From positions 1 to 30,397 of the forward strand of contig KN880709.1 in assembly GCA_000934385.1 (NCBI GenBank): a stretch of 30,397 bases of DNA, written 5' to 3'. The stretch is from Cylindrobasidium torrendii FP15055 ss-10. Its lineage: Eukaryota > Basidiomycota > Agaricomycetes > Agaricales > Physalacriaceae. This document shows positions 10,746 to 23,100 of the stretch, in pieces. How positions within the stretch are numbered: the first letter of the stretch is position 1; each line of letters begins with the position of its first letter. Made by a program: the position numbers and the translations under genes. Under the pieces are notes generated by a model. That model made no database searches and was not told where the DNA came from. It was given only the letters and a program-made list of their open reading frames with translations.

Positions 10746-11062
10746 ATTAACCTTCCTTTGCGTCCCGCTGTAGGCTTAGACCGAATCTTGTGTTACAATC
10801 TATGAACAACAGCATGTTCGACAACAATAGATTGTGTATTTCTGTACAGCTACTAAGGAATAGATATGATTGATTCATGGGGTGGGATGGAGGGTGCATG
10901 ACTGGCTATCTATCCCAACAACAGGAAGACAAACACGCAAGCTATGATAACCAGAAGTCAGCACAGGGATGAATGTAGTAATATGCACGCACCAGCCCTC
11001 AACGTTGAGTCACCGTTGTTATCCTACATGTAGATGGAACATGCCGCCCCCAGAAAGACCTG
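10746..11062. other. Intergenic, no gene seen
   Basis: About 320 bp between the convergent ends of the 143-aa gene and the 150-aa gene. It is AT-rich in parts, with no coding frame, repeat or RNA structure that I can support. It presumably holds the 3' untranslated regions of both. Confidence 0.5.
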
Positions 11063-11572
11063 TTACGATGCCCGAACTGTGAGATGTCGAGTGTCTAGCG
11101 CATTGACTTTACCATATGCTTGTACCCCCAAATAAGTTTTCGAGCACCCTCCATCCCCAATGACGATGCTAGATGTCGTCCATGCGTACCGCAGAGGTAA
11201 ATAGAGCCCTTCCTGTTGGACTACTCCAATGTCCCGGAAGTCGAAGACATGGGACACGCCGGAAGACAGTGCTTGATGGTTGAAGGTCCAGGGTGCGCGG
11301 AGGCAGGAAACGTTTGGCTGCGCTCGGTCCTCGGACGTTTGAAATTTGTTGCAGTAATCGACGGCAGAAGGAAGGCTGTAGTTGGCTAACCCATCATGGT
11401 GGTGCTTAGAATTGTTGGCCACTGATCGTAGCAGTACTATACAATTGATCGATGAAGATCGAAATAACTCTTACTTACAATCACCGTGATAGCGTCGTCG
11501 AGTAAGTCGATTTTCACTAGAGTTGGGCGCAAAATGTGACAAGCATTCCACAGAAAAACTCTGAAAAGCCAT
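11063..11572 (-). CDS. 150-aa protein of unknown function, divergent from the transposase
   Basis: Two exons, 11572-11479 and 11421-11063, flank a 57-bp intron (gtaagt...cgatcag), and the junction codon restores a single frame. The protein starts MAFQSFSVECLSHFAP, has a basic patch NRLTRRRYHGD, a His cluster KHHHDG, and a body including VSHVFDFRDIGVVQQEGLYL. No signal peptide or membrane helix is seen and no family is recognised. The ATG is 156 bp from the transposase ATG on the opposite strand, so the two genes probably share a bidirectional promoter. A regulatory role for the element is possible but is inferred from position alone. The stop at 11065 may not be final if a 3' intron was missed. 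Confidence 0.6.
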
Positions 11573-11728
11573 ATGCTTCCGGGGCGACGTACAGTCTGCC
11601 TTCTGCTTTTGCTCGTCGCACAGACTTGCAATTTCTTCTTTCTGCATCCATCGAAAACTGTCTTGCCATCTACTTCTGTCTGCGTATCCACTTCGCTTTC
11701 CATCCCCCTTTCTTCTTCTCTGCGCCGG

Positions 11729-14700
11729 ATGCCAACGAAGGATGTGTATGATTTGCAACCGCGAGAATGGAACGACATAGACAAGCTCGCACTCTGCAAG
11801 ATCTGCCGCAAAAAATGGTGTGACCGACGTGGGCTCCAACAACACGAAAAAGCCTGCCAAGCCGCGCTTGATGTTGACGCAATGGACCGCGTCCGTGCTA
11901 CTTGGGCAAATGGTATGTCCCATTGCCTCTACATCAAATCAACGTGATTAAGATTTAGCGGCGCCCGTATCTATCCGTCCATCTCAAGGTACATTCGCAT
12001 GCCCTTCATCCCCTCTCCTCATGCTTGCTTATAGGGACACAACCTCCGCCAGGGATCACTCAAACCAGCACCCATGGACACAGCAATGCAGGGATAGGTT
12101 CTTCTGGTCACGGCAATTACATGGGTATGTACTTAAGCCATATTCCCACAAGCAACTGCTAACTGTTATCCTTTAGCAGCCGCAACCGACGAGTGGGATA
12201 GCATCTTCCTTGCCCCCGAGCCACTGGAATTGTCGCATGGCAATGAAGGTACATCCTTTGTTGCAAATGCTGACAAGGCGCTAATTGTTTTCAGCGGAAC
12301 TTTATCCATTCACGCAAGAAATCTCCGACAGTGCTCTAGGCCACACGTCTCCGTCTACCCCTTCGGTCCCCGTTATTGAGCAAGAATCTCTCGACCGTAT
12401 CCTGATACGGTGGCATCCAAGCACAATGCGCAAGGACGACAACGTAGCGTTCGAAGACTTCAATCCGGACCCTGACCTTTCGGACATCGCATGGCAAACC
12501 ACCGCTGAGTCTGCTGACAACAAGACCTTCGCCCCGCACTCACCCTTCAATACCGAACTCGACTTTGAGATTGCCGACTTCTTAAACGACACGGGGCTCA
12601 CCAAGAAAGCCGGTGAACGGTACTTCAAGCTTCTCCAAAAGGTTTCCATGAACCCTAAGGACTGGACAATGCGGGATTGGAGTACATACACGAAAACCAT
12701 GGACGCCGCTTCCGAACTGGTCAACGAGGTATGAACCAGGTTTATGGTTGTTTTTTTCTCTCGGCGCTTACACGTCTTTCAGTTCAAGAGCGAGACATTT
12801 GAGGCCAAGCACGTCGACGACACATTCAAGTTCACGGTATACTTTCGCGACATGCAGAGCTGGTGCATGGATCTCCTAAACGAACCGTCACTCAAACCAT
12901 ATCTCGAATTTGACGCGCGCAAAATGTTTGTGTCGACAGATGGACGCGAGTTTAGGCAATTCTGGAGGGAGCCCAATACCGGTGAGCTGTGGTGGAACAT
13001 CCAGGTAGGTGAGAATCCGAACCTCAGTGGCAATATGCCTTATCCTCTCTAGGACCATATCTCCAAAAAATACGGTAACAACAACGTCAAGCCGGTCTGT
13101 CTCATTATCTACACGGACAAATCGAGGTTATCGTCGTTTGGGACCGTCCAAGCATATCCGATTGTCGCCCGTCTTGCCAACCTTCCTGACCACATTCGCA
13201 ACAACAACGGCCTCGGCGGTGGTCGCGTTGTCGGCTTCTTGCCAGTTGTGAGTCTTCAAAATCCATGTAGAATAGGTACTGACACATAACGTGCCCAGAT
13301 CAGTGAGCACGACCGCTACAAGAATACAACGGCTTGGGCAAACTTCAAGCGAGAAGTAGAACACCGCGCCTTGGAGATCTTTCTGCGCAGCGTGGTTGAC
13401 TGGCACAAAAAAGGCCCCGTCCCATACCAGTTCAGCGACGAGATCAGGTACAACGTCCTCCCATATGTGCTCATATACTCTTGCGATTATGAAGAAGCGT
13501 GAGTGCTTATTTTCTCAGCCAAAACAGTATTTCTAATAATTTCCAGGATTCTTCTGACCCTCACTCGCGGTGTAGCGGGATCTCATCCATGCGTCTTTTG
13601 TCTTGCGCCAAAGGACCAGCTTATGAAAAACCGAGACCACTATGCGATGCGTGATTGGGAAAAGGAAAAGGAAATGTACAAGAATAATGCCAGCGATAAA
13701 TCGTATGGATTGCAAGGACTACGTCGTGTCAAAGTAAGTTCCTCTTCGCTCTCGGGAATAGGCATGTATTAATGTGCGCAGAACGCGTTCTGGGAACTTC
13801 CTTTCTTCAATCTACACAAGGCGCTCTCGTTTGACACACTGCACGCGTTTTTCAGCGGTCTTGGGGACCGTATTTCCAAGACTCTCGTGGGGCGCGTTAG
13901 CGCTCGTGATAGTCGGGAAGGTAGCGGTCCCAAGAAAGGTCCCAATTATGGTACAAAGCTTGATAACAAGTGGGTGTAACGTTGAACACGCATCAGTTGC
14001 CGATACTGATTCTACGCCAGCATCGCTCTCTTTCCACGCTGGCCCGGGCTGAACCACTTCAGTGGGGTTACTCAAATCATCAACAAGATGTCCGACGGCA
14101 CGAAGCGCGACCATCTTGCTCGCGTGCGTCCTCACTCTCCTTTCTATTCCTCACTGACGATGTTTGTGCAGCAACTCATGTTCTGTCTGCATGGCATTGT
14201 CACGCGAACCAAGGATCCAATTGGCTACACCTTGCTCAAAGCATTTCGCAAGTACCAGGAAATGGTTCTCTACGCTTCACTATCAGTCCAAACCCTAGAG
14301 ACCAGAGAGGGTGGCGAGGCGGCCTCGCTCGCGTACACCGACTTGATACAAGTGCGCTTCTGTATTTGACTATCTTTTTCTTCTCCTCACTTACCTTGTA
14401 CAGGAATATGCAGACCAATCGTCGGCCCAGGAAGGTTCCAATGTAAATTGGAATTTTCCCAAGAACCACATCTTCAAGCATTTCTGGCAGTTCGATATCA
14501 GCATGAAGGGTGTTTCCAAAAACATGAGCACCAAGATCAACGAGGCCATGCATCGACCGCTCAAGTTTACCTACCAGAACAGAACCAATTTCAAGAACGT
14601 CGAAGTACAGGTGCGTCGTTCGCGTCGCCTTCGTGGACATGAGGGTTAACGTATGTAGATCGCGCGCTACGAGCGGCGCTCGGATGCGATGGCGTTCATC

Positions 14701-15767
14701 CTACATCGCATAGACTGGTTTAAGCGGTTCGCGGCGCGAGACACAAAGGGCAGCACAACTTCCGTCGGGGCTACAGGTGACGGCGGCAACACTTCTGCCG
14801 AGGGTGCAGACAAGAAGGCTGAGGGCGGCGTGGTTCCAGACAATGGCGGCGACACTTCTGCCAAGGGTAAAGACAAGAAGGTTGAGGTCGGCGTCATTGA
14901 GGACGATGGACAAGTTGGACTCAATGCAATCCGCGGCGACCACTGCATTCCTGGCTGCGACCGCATCACTGTCCACGGCGCACAGCCGGGGGCAAACCCG
15001 AAAACGAAGCATGAGGTTGGGACGCGCTCAATCATCGATGTCGAAACCGCTGGCGATGCTGCACATCGCAATCTGGCGACTAAACTTGAAGATTTTGTCG
15101 TAGCTGCAATGTCGGATGACAAACGATTCCAAGATCCCCAAGTCATACGCAAGTTCAAGAGGCGCGGGTTCGCAGACACGGACGAGGTCTGTCATCCCTC
15201 CCCTCTTCGGCACGGAGTGAAAATCGTTGACATAACATTATCCAGATACGCCTCTATTCTTCTCTCAAGGTGTCGTATGCCAGCGAAGTCAACTGGAAGA
15301 CTCAAACGGATATTGTACGATCCATCTCGAGCTTCCATTCAACAGAACGCTTTGACTGCATCCTATATCACACCGTTGATGGAAACTATACATTCGGCCG
15401 CCTTCTTCACATTATTAGGTGCTTTCCTTTTGGAATCGACAACGGCCCCTCCATCGTCTGTGCCCTTGTGCACCCTTACGATGCAGCCCTCCTCAAAAGC
15501 CAAGAACTTGCTACATTGGACCAGGATCTCTGCTTTTACCGTGTCCGTTCACAGTCTCGCAAGGACTCCAGGATCATACCCATCGCTTCGATTGTCCGTG
15601 GTGCGCTTCTTGTTGAGGACGTGTTCAAGGTTGAAGGTTATCTGCACCAGGAGGACTACGAAGCGGCTAAGGACAGGCATGATTATCTTGTTATGGACAT
15701 TATAGATGAGGATATGTTCATTCGCATGAAGACACTACCATACAGAGGCCGTAGACCTGAGATATAG
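11729..15767 (+). CDS. Plavaka-type transposase, 1113 aa, intact
   Basis: Fifteen exons join without frame break: 11729-11912, 11959-11988, 12035-12124, 12177-12248, 12295-12728, 12783-13004, 13053-13247, 13299-13498, 13547-13733, 13782-13969, 14021-14123, 14172-14351, 14404-14610, 14659-15186 and 15246-15767. An N-terminal C2HC zinc finger (Cys23, Cys26, His39, Cys43) would bind DNA. The core has Plavaka-type motifs in order: YTDKSRLSSFGT with Asp366 as a candidate catalytic residue, RLANLPDHIRN, GGRVVGFLP, a CDYEEA motif (471-476), HPCVFCLAP, the HKALSFDTLHAFFSGL block, FPRWPGLNHF, and the C-terminal NFPKNHIFKHFWQFD/TNFKNVEVQ block. The family cuts and pastes elements of the CMC superfamily; which acidic residues are catalytic is my inference. 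The start was taken at the first ATG of the zinc-finger exon; upstream in-frame sequence is unlike protein. A 21-residue repeat is duplicated near the C-terminal third. Confidence 0.88.
14782..14907 (+). repeat. 63-bp tandem duplication inside the transposase
   Basis: Two adjacent 63-bp copies encode a 21-residue acidic-basic unit of the form GG(N/D)TSA(E/K)G(A/K)DKK(A/V)E. Copies differ at several bases. The unit sits in a low-complexity linker after the conserved transposase core, so length variation there is probably tolerated. Confidence 0.7.
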
Positions 15768-15837
15768 CATCAATCTACATGTACTTATTCTACAGTATCT
15801 AAAGCCATCGTTTGTCTACCCCGAGTCTGCCTCGGGC

Positions 15838-15942
15838 CTTATAAGCGGGTCGGCTTATAAGGTACGGCGCACGCGCTTGCAACAGTCGTGCCGTCGCTTA
15901 TCAGCCACGCGGCATCGTTTATCAGACCCTTTCGCTTATAAG
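15838..15942. repeat. Right subterminal TTATAAG repeats
   Basis: Three exact TTATAAG motifs (beginning about 15839, 15854 and 15936) and two TTATCAG variants lie between the transposase stop and the right terminal repeat. The array is shorter than the one at the left end. It matches the left array in motif and in the offset of the outermost copy from the terminus. Confidence 0.75.
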
Positions 15943-15946
15943 GCGA

Positions 15947-15962
15947 GAGCGGTTTTCCGACA
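15947..15962 (-). repeat. Right terminal inverted repeat
   Basis: GAGCGGTTTTCCGACA is the exact reverse complement of 931-946. TA follows immediately at 15963-15964, matching the TA before the left repeat. Confidence 0.9.
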
Positions 15963-15964
15963 TA

Positions 15965-16496
15965 ACATCAATCTTGGACACCTGTTTCAGCCAAAATTCA
16001 GCCCTTTCCCAACCATTCCGGGCACAGTGGCTATAATGGCAGCATGACTAATGCAGACTGGAAAAAAAGGGCAGAATGCAAAGCTTGTATGCTTTTTCAT
16101 GGTTCTACAAAGGAAGGGGTCCCTGAAATGTTTTCTCTCAGGCTTGTCAAATTGGATGGACTGTGATATTATATGCTGCATGCGTAACTCAGATATATTC
16201 TCGGGAATTCTCATGATTCATGTGAGGGAGACAGGTGCAATACAAGCATTAGTCCTAATGTAATACAGACATTACATTCACGCAGCCGGCCACATGCAAG
16301 AACTGCATGAAAACCACACAGGAATAACATGAATGTCGGGGAAATACCACCCCCAACATGTCAGTTGTACCATACAAAAGGCCACTATCTCGTTAAAAGT
16401 ACTAATAGTACACACATAAAGCCCGAAAATAAGATATAACTAAGGGGGTGCGCGTTGTTCATAGAGGTGTTCGTGAGTGCGTATTCATCATCATCA
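15965..16496. other. Right flank of the transposon, intergenic
   Basis: About 530 bp between the transposon end and the stop codon of the next minus-strand gene. No coding frame is supported and no interrupted gene is visible at the insertion point. An ATC/ATG-rich run at about 16486-16501 overlaps the 3' end of the neighbouring gene. Confidence 0.5.
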
Positions 16497-19468
16497 TCAT
16501 GAGTCTTTGGAAAATAAGGATATAGGACGTGTGAAGGACGTCGGCGGGGAGGTGCTATGGCGGCCTCTGGTGCTGGGACTCGACCCTCGCGAGCGCGAGT
16601 CCGTCCTGTCGCTCGTTTCATGCGTGCTGGTGTGGTAGAAGTATAGCGGCGCGCCTGACCCATCCACCCGCGGCTGGGGCACAGGCGGCTCCTCGTGCAG
16701 CGATTCCGATAAACTGAGAATGGGCGAGAAGAAGGCGTTGTGTGATTCGGGCACGTAGGAGGCGGGGTAGGCGTTGCTGGTGTCGACGGGCATTGCGGAT
16801 GACGGTCGGGTAGACGGCGGGCGCGTCGTGTTCACGGCGGTGAGGGATCCGTCGCTGTCTGAGTGGGGAGAGGACGAGCTTGAGCTTGAGCTGTTTTCGC
16901 CATCGACGACTGTGTCGACTTCCTCGAGCGGACGCAGACTCAGGCCTTCGGGCGTGAGGTAGCTCATATTCAGCTCAGGCTCGTGGGCGTCTGAAGGCGA
17001 ACGTGACTGTAACGAGCCGGTGAGTATGCAGAAGAATAAGCACAAAGCTCGATGAAGGGCACGCACTGGTGGTTCAATCTCGATATTCACACCCGGGCTT
17101 GACCACGTTCGTTTCAGATGACCGAAGAGCCTTTGCAGTGGGCTCTTCGCCCGCACCGGCGGCGACGATTCAATGGTCGTAGTTGTATGAGAAGAACGAG
17201 GCGAATCGGACGCTGGATGCGTGACAACAACAGCTGGGATTTCTCCATTCGGTGAACCTTGGTGAAGACCGCGGGCATTATTTCGCGGGTTACGGTAGAT
17301 ATCCTCCAGCAGAACCCCCCGGGGAGATTTAAACTTTTCATCTTGGACGACCGCGCCGAGGGACGTAGGTTGGACGATATCACGCTCGACGAGAGGTGAC
17401 CGTGTGCGTGTAAACGGGTTTGGGATTCGATGAAGCGGCGATGAAGATCGAGCAGGAGCTTGAGTTTGTGTTGGAGTAGGTGGTTTATACAGCGGCGCAG
17501 GCATTACTGGTTGCGGTCGATTTCGCGGCGGAGGCTGACAGAAGATAGAGAATGAGCTTCCGGTTCATACAATAAGATTCAAGATGGAATGTATATAATG
17601 ATAGGTAAAAGCAAGTCCAAACGGGGATCAAAACCGAGAAAAGACCAAATGAAACAAGACACGAATACGTTCACTGACCTCTGGTAATGGGGCACTCGGT
17701 GACCTGCGCGGTGCATAGATATTGTTTGCTCGAGGTTTGAGAAGCTCGGGCGAGTTGCTTACATCCGAGTTTCGACTTCGCCATTCAGCGGCTATTTGCT
17801 CGGTGGGTGTTGGTGGATTTCTGGCGGGTGGGGCTGATAGAGATGGCGCTGGAGGTGTCGTCGATGGTTTGAGCATCTCATACTGAGAGTACGGTGTGGA
17901 CATCCCCGTCGTCGGGCGCGACTCTTGCCCACGAGCCTCAGAGGGGAAGGTGGGTACAACAATGGGCTTTGGCATGCTGAAGGATACCGGTGGCGCTGAA
18001 CGGGGCGACTGTGAGGGATACGCTGGAGGGGGTCCCGTAGACGAGCGCGGTGGTCCATAGATCTTTGTGGGCGATGCTGGCATGAACGGTACTGGTGGCA
18101 CCACTGGCTGTGGTGGCCCAGTATAGACCCGCTCTGGACTAGGAGATTCACCATGGAAGCGCGTCTTCTTGGAGGACAAGGAAAACGCCCTAAATCGTGG
18201 CTTCTTCTCGTCCATACTCTTCTCGCTGGGAGCATATATAGGGATAGGCGTCCGACCCCTCGATGGCGGGCGCACTGACTCGTTTCGTGATGGTGGGCGT
18301 ACTGACTGGCTGCGAGACGGCGGGCGTGCTGGCTCGGTATGTACCCTGACTGGCTCATTGCGTGAGGGTACATGGGTGGACTGACTGCGCGAAGGAAGTC
18401 GAGCTGGCTCGTTCTGCGACGGGGCGCGCCAAGGGTCGGCCTTGCGGGGAATAATAGTTTCCTGCTGAGGGATTCGCGGTGGAGTAGATGCCGCTCGGGG
18501 CGGCGTGGTCGGTCTGGGAGGCGTGGATGCAGGCCGCCGTGGCACATCCGTCGCGCGCCTGGCGTTCTTCACCGCTGGCGTAGCACTCCTGCATACTGGT
18601 CTTAATGTATTGGTCATGGGGCACAGTAGACCTACTCACCGGAAAGCAACCACCTCGGGGCTGGGTTGTATCCGTGGTTTAAGCTTCTCCTCCCGCTGGT
18701 CGTACCGCGCGAGAACCGAGTCGGCAAGACTAGAGTTCCTAGAAAAATGCGGCGTTAAACATGAGCCCGATGACGCTGAATGTGCGTACCTCTTGCGGGC
18801 TGGCGTCGGGGCCTGCCTTGGCTCATCATCGTCATCCTCGATGACCAGCCGGGTGTGATGCACGACGCGAGCCAGTTTGTACCCCTCGTCGTATCCCAAT
18901 CCGTACCCAGCCTTGCTCGAGTCCTCGAAGCATTGTTCCAGCGCGATACGACGCGCCTGTGAACGCGCCGCTTCTGCCTGAGCCTCGGCAGCCATTCTTT
19001 GCTGGTCGATATCCGCAATAATCCGTCGGGCGCGTTCAACTTCCCGTTGGGCATGGTTTAGCTCCGACTCGTTTGCAGCAATAGTTGACTTTGCATCCAT
19101 GAGTTGCTCATGTAGGTTGGATTGGACCCTGTACGCCGACTCGTATATTTCCAGTTCGCGCCTCAGTGTTTGGGTGGCATCTGGAGCGCGCGCGCGAGGC
19201 AGTAGCTGGTGAACAAGGCTGTTGAACTCCGTCCGCGACCGTGGTTGGGGCGCATCACGTTTTGGACGTTTTCCAGGCGCACTCTGGTACCGTCGGCGTC
19301 TGTATTGCTCTGATTGATAGTCCGGCAGCGATGGGCCCGATGAGGAGGAGGAAGACGGGGAGGACTCTGGCTCATCTACAACCTCTGGCGGGTACCGGGG
19401 CCTTGTTCATTTAGTACGCGTATCAGCAAAGAAAAAAAAGAACAGCAAACGCACTGGCGGTAGTCCAT
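16497..19468 (-). CDS. 874-aa coiled-coil and Ser/Pro-rich low-complexity protein
   Basis: Six exons join in frame: 19468-19455, 19401-18790, 18738-18640, 18600-17679, 17534-17067 and 17006-16497. The first exon is only 14 nt (MDYR plus two bases) and was chosen because it supplies an ATG and splices in phase. Residues ~78-165 form a charged, Ala/Glu/Gln/Arg-rich helix likely to be a coiled coil. A Gly/Tyr motif AGYGLGYDEGYKLARVV (167-183) follows, then an acidic EDDDDE. The remainder is dominated by Pro, Ser and Arg, including repeated PSR(S/N)xS/E units (about 18240-18420) and a Ser run with acidic residues near the C-terminus. Such proteins are common in basidiomycetes and often poorly conserved outside the coiled coil. 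No enzymatic domain is seen; a scaffold role is a guess. Confidence 0.75.
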
Positions 19469-20189
19469 GGTCTAACGGCAACCAGCGGGTATGCACCGAT
19501 ACGCGATCGAACGACGGTAGTCAAACTAGGTCGGATGCTGAGCCCGATTCACAGGCGTAAATCGACGAAAAATTGGCACCGCCCCCGTAGCATTCGGATG
19601 GTCGTGGCCAGCAGCGTAAGAGGGAAGAAACGGACACTGAGTCGACGGCACGTGTCTGATGCCTGTTCTCTTCCTCGCAGGAGATAAAGAGCCGTGTCGT
19701 GGAGGTTTTCCCAGGCGCTGCTTTGAGGCTATCACGGACGCTGCTTTGAAATCGTCACATCTCTTTCACACAGGAACACCACCGGATGAGAGAAGAACAA
19801 CGCCACAAATATCTCTAGGCTCGAACATGCGGCATTCGCGAGGATTCAGACCCGTCTCACCGCGAGGGCACAGCGGCCGTATTTCCAATCCGTTTCCAGG
19901 CGCGCCCTGGAAAAAAAAGCCTAAATACATCGCGTCGCCGTAGCATACGCTTTGCTCAAGCTAAACGCCAGATGGTGGTTGGACGGAAAGTTACTTTTCC
20001 TACAACGTCGAACGTGGTTGACACGAGAACTACTCTGGCCCGCCTGGAATGGCCCCCAAAATTATAGTAACGCCGATTCGGGCTCGAGCCACCAATCTGG
20101 TCAACGCACAAGAGACTCGGTTCACAATGTTGTTGAGCGCAAAGAAAAATTATATGGCATCTAGTCTAACAGTATACAATGCTAATGCT
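19469..20189. other. Intergenic between the coiled-coil gene and leucyl-tRNA synthetase
   Basis: About 720 bp that should hold the promoter of the coiled-coil gene and the 3' untranslated region of the synthetase gene, both on the minus strand. A short inverted repeat with arms TTTCCAG and CTGGAAA around a GGCGCGCC core lies near 19893-19916. Plus-strand frames here have no family character, and I see no gene. Confidence 0.45.
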
Positions 20190-23100
20190 TCAGACATTCC
20201 TGTACTCGAACGCTGGGGTACCAGGCTCTGACTGGTCAATGATAACCTTGGTGTATCCTGGCTCACCCGCCTTCGCCAGCGCCTCATCCACCGTCAGCAC
20301 ATCCACGTCTACCAGATTCAAGGTCTTTTTCAGATACGCCAGCATCTCCTTCAGCACCTGCGTCTCCGAGAACAGCAGTCCACGATTGAATGCAGTCTCC
20401 GCACCATACTGCGCAATACGCTTCTACAAAGGCCGTTAGTTTCCCAATGCTCACACGCCCCCAGAGGACAACTCACCTTGAGGCCTTGGATGAACGGCAT
20501 TGCTCGCTTGTCTTTAATCAAACCCTTCGCCGACAAAAGCTCCTTCACTTTGGCGTCATCCACCTTCTCAGCCTCCTTCGCGTATGCCTCCTTTGTGATC
20601 GCCACACAGGTGTTCTGCCACTCTGGGAAAGAGCTCGCCACATATATCCGCACACTCTTGGGCTTCTTCGGGTCAAACGCTGCCTCCGCTGCCTTCGAAC
20701 CACCCTTGTTCTTCGCCTTATTCAGCATCTTGAGCAGAACGGTCTCCGCATCACGAATCATGCGTGTGGTGCCGCGCATGTACTCGCCCGCCTCAAGCAG
20801 AACCTTGTCCACGGGCTTTTCGGGGGTAGGCCAGCGTGCAAGCTGAATCGACGATGGCTCCTTGAGAATATCCGACCAGGTGTGCTCCGCAAAGTGAGGA
20901 GCGATTGGGCTGGCGAGTAGGGCAGAAATCTTGATCCAGTAGAGAACGAGGTCGCGGTGCATGCCGATATCTGCGGTCACCTCACGGTACCAATCACGGG
21001 CACTCTGCAGCTCGTAGAAACCGAACTTGAGGGCATCCTTGTACTCGTAGCTGGACAAATGGATCAGATGAAGGTTGCAGAGGGCGTGGGGAAAAAGTAC
21101 TTCTCGTAGTGACCCTTGGTAATGTTGATAAGTTCATTGATCTCGTTCTCGAAGACATTGTCGTGGTATGTCCTTGGGCCGGTACGCAGACTGTCCTGAT
21201 CCTTGACCATTTCCTATACACACACTAAGCCCCATTTCGGTGACCCCAATGACATGAACGTACCTCTCCCCATGTTACCAGTGTGTGCACACGCAAGATG
21301 TTGGCATTCGCAGTCTTCTCCTCGAAGTTGGCATCCTCAATACCATCACCAGCGTCCGCCAAAGACAGCCTCGTCGCATCAGCACCAAACTTCTCAACAC
21401 AATCCTTCAACGTCAAGAAATTGCCCGTGCTTTTGCTCATCTTCGCACCGTTCAGCATCAAATGACCATTGGTACGCATACTCAACGGCCACTTGTCCTC
21501 GGGCAGGAGGGCAACATGGTTGTAAAGACAGAATGTCAAATGGTTGTTGATCAGGTCCTTGGCTGAGGAGCGAATGTCGAAGGGATAGAAATAGTTGTAT
21601 TCGTGCTTCATCGCGTCGACCTTCTCCTTCGGGATGGTAGAGTTGGCGGGCCAAGGTCCGTCAGCGAACAGGTATTCCCATACTTCATCGGTCAGTTGGT
21701 CGGCGGTGATGCCCAGAGGGCCGACTTTGGATCCGTCCAAACTGCTGTCTGTGAAAAGGATGAGCAGAGAAGAGAAAACGGACGATATAGCTTACCATGA
21801 AGCAGATGCGCGATGGTGTAGTAGCACATGTAGATGGTAGAATCACTCAGCGACTCGACCATGAAAGCCTTGTCCCAAGGCAAATCCGAGCCCAAGCCGT
21901 AAGTGCGCGCGCAAGCCCACTTGTTCAACCAGGCCAGAGTCTTTTCGAACGCGTTGCGTGTCTCGGGAATGTACATGTCCATTGTCGCGACGTGCCTACA
22001 GAAAGATTAGTCGAGAAATGAGTAATCATTGGAGAAACGCACTTCTCAACCTGGTCGCGCCATGTCGTCTCACCGTAGTCCAAGTACCATTGGTCCATCA
22101 GCGCAACAATACACTCGTCGGCGCTTCTCGAAGTAATAAGACCCTCGGGTTCAGCGTACGCAAACGCTACACCCTCCGCAATCATATCGGCGCGGACCTT
22201 GGCCTTTGCGACTTGAACCGACTCGCCCTTGTACTTGCCGTAGGACATGACACCGTTATAGAAGCCCTCTTTGTACGCGATTTCCTTCGCCTCAGCCAAC
22301 TGCTTGATGTCTTTCTGCGAGTTGATCTTCAGCTGCTTGACGAGAGCCGGTGCAATCATATCGCCGTACGTCGGGGTAGTGATAAGGGGAATGGGGTCGA
22401 ATTTGGCCCAAGCGGCATCGATCTTGTAGTACTCTGCCTTTTTGCGCAAGTCGGTCAGAGCCTGGTAATCGTCGGGCGAGTCAGAGGGAACAGACGTGAC
22501 GACGCCAGTACCCTTGGTGGCGAGCACGTTGTCCATGGGCAAGACGTAGATCTCAGGGTAGACTGAGTACGGCGCCTTGATCTTGGTGCCAATGAGAGCC
22601 GTGCCGGGAACGTCGACCAGATGGTGTATTTCGCCACGATCAGCAGTGATGCCTTGGAAGGTCATATTGCGCATAGAACGTTGCGTGCAGAGATATGCTT
22701 CCTGGTCGTTGACAGCGAAGATACCGTACTTGAGAGATGTTCCGACGAAGCAGTTGGTCTGGCCATACATAGTTTCGGGGCGAAGAGTGGCAGCGACCAT
22801 ATAGACCTTGCGACCGCCAACATTCCCCTCGATGATCTTCTTTGCCTCGGGGGCCAAGTCGACAACCTCGAGCTTGATGCCAGTGAATTCCTGCGGACCA
22901 AGGCCCTCACCCTCTTGACGATCATGATCCATACACGGCTGGCCATCCTTGGGACTGTAGATGGTATAACGCTCGCCAAACTTGATTTTGTCCAAGGTGT
23001 GCAGTTTGTTCATTTGCCAGCGGACGAAAGAATCGAAATACGGGTTGGCATCGGTCGTCAGGAAAGTGCGGCGCCAGTCGATGCGGGATCCAAAGCTCTC

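Larger units (their letters stand above)
931..15962 (+). mobile_element. Plavaka-type (CMC) DNA transposon, 15,032 bp, apparently complete
   Basis: The ends are perfect 16-bp inverted repeats (TGTCGGAAAACCGCTC at 931-946, its reverse complement at 15947-15962). Similarity continues inward, with three mismatches in the next three bases and then CC plus a shared TTATAAG. TA flanks both ends (929-930 and 15963-15964) and is the likely target-site duplication. TTATAAG-like motifs are clustered just inside each end, as subterminal binding arrays are in CMC-superfamily elements. The interior encodes a full Plavaka-type transposase near the right end plus six further loci. The intact 15-exon transposase frame, perfect repeats and matching TA suggest a young insertion, although one internal gene carries two stop codons. 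A TA duplication is only two bases, so it is supportive rather than decisive. Confidence 0.85.

Noticed and set aside
14689..15705. Long 338-codon plus-strand open frame
   Set aside because: Its first part is the transposase exon 14, but beyond 15186 it reads through an intron. The spliced frame using 15246-15767 continues family-like sequence to a natural stop.
931..15962. Starship, KDZ or Helitron identity for the large element
   Set aside because: No tyrosine recombinase, KDZ-type motifs or Rep/helicase were seen. The inverted termini and the transposase motifs fit Plavaka instead.
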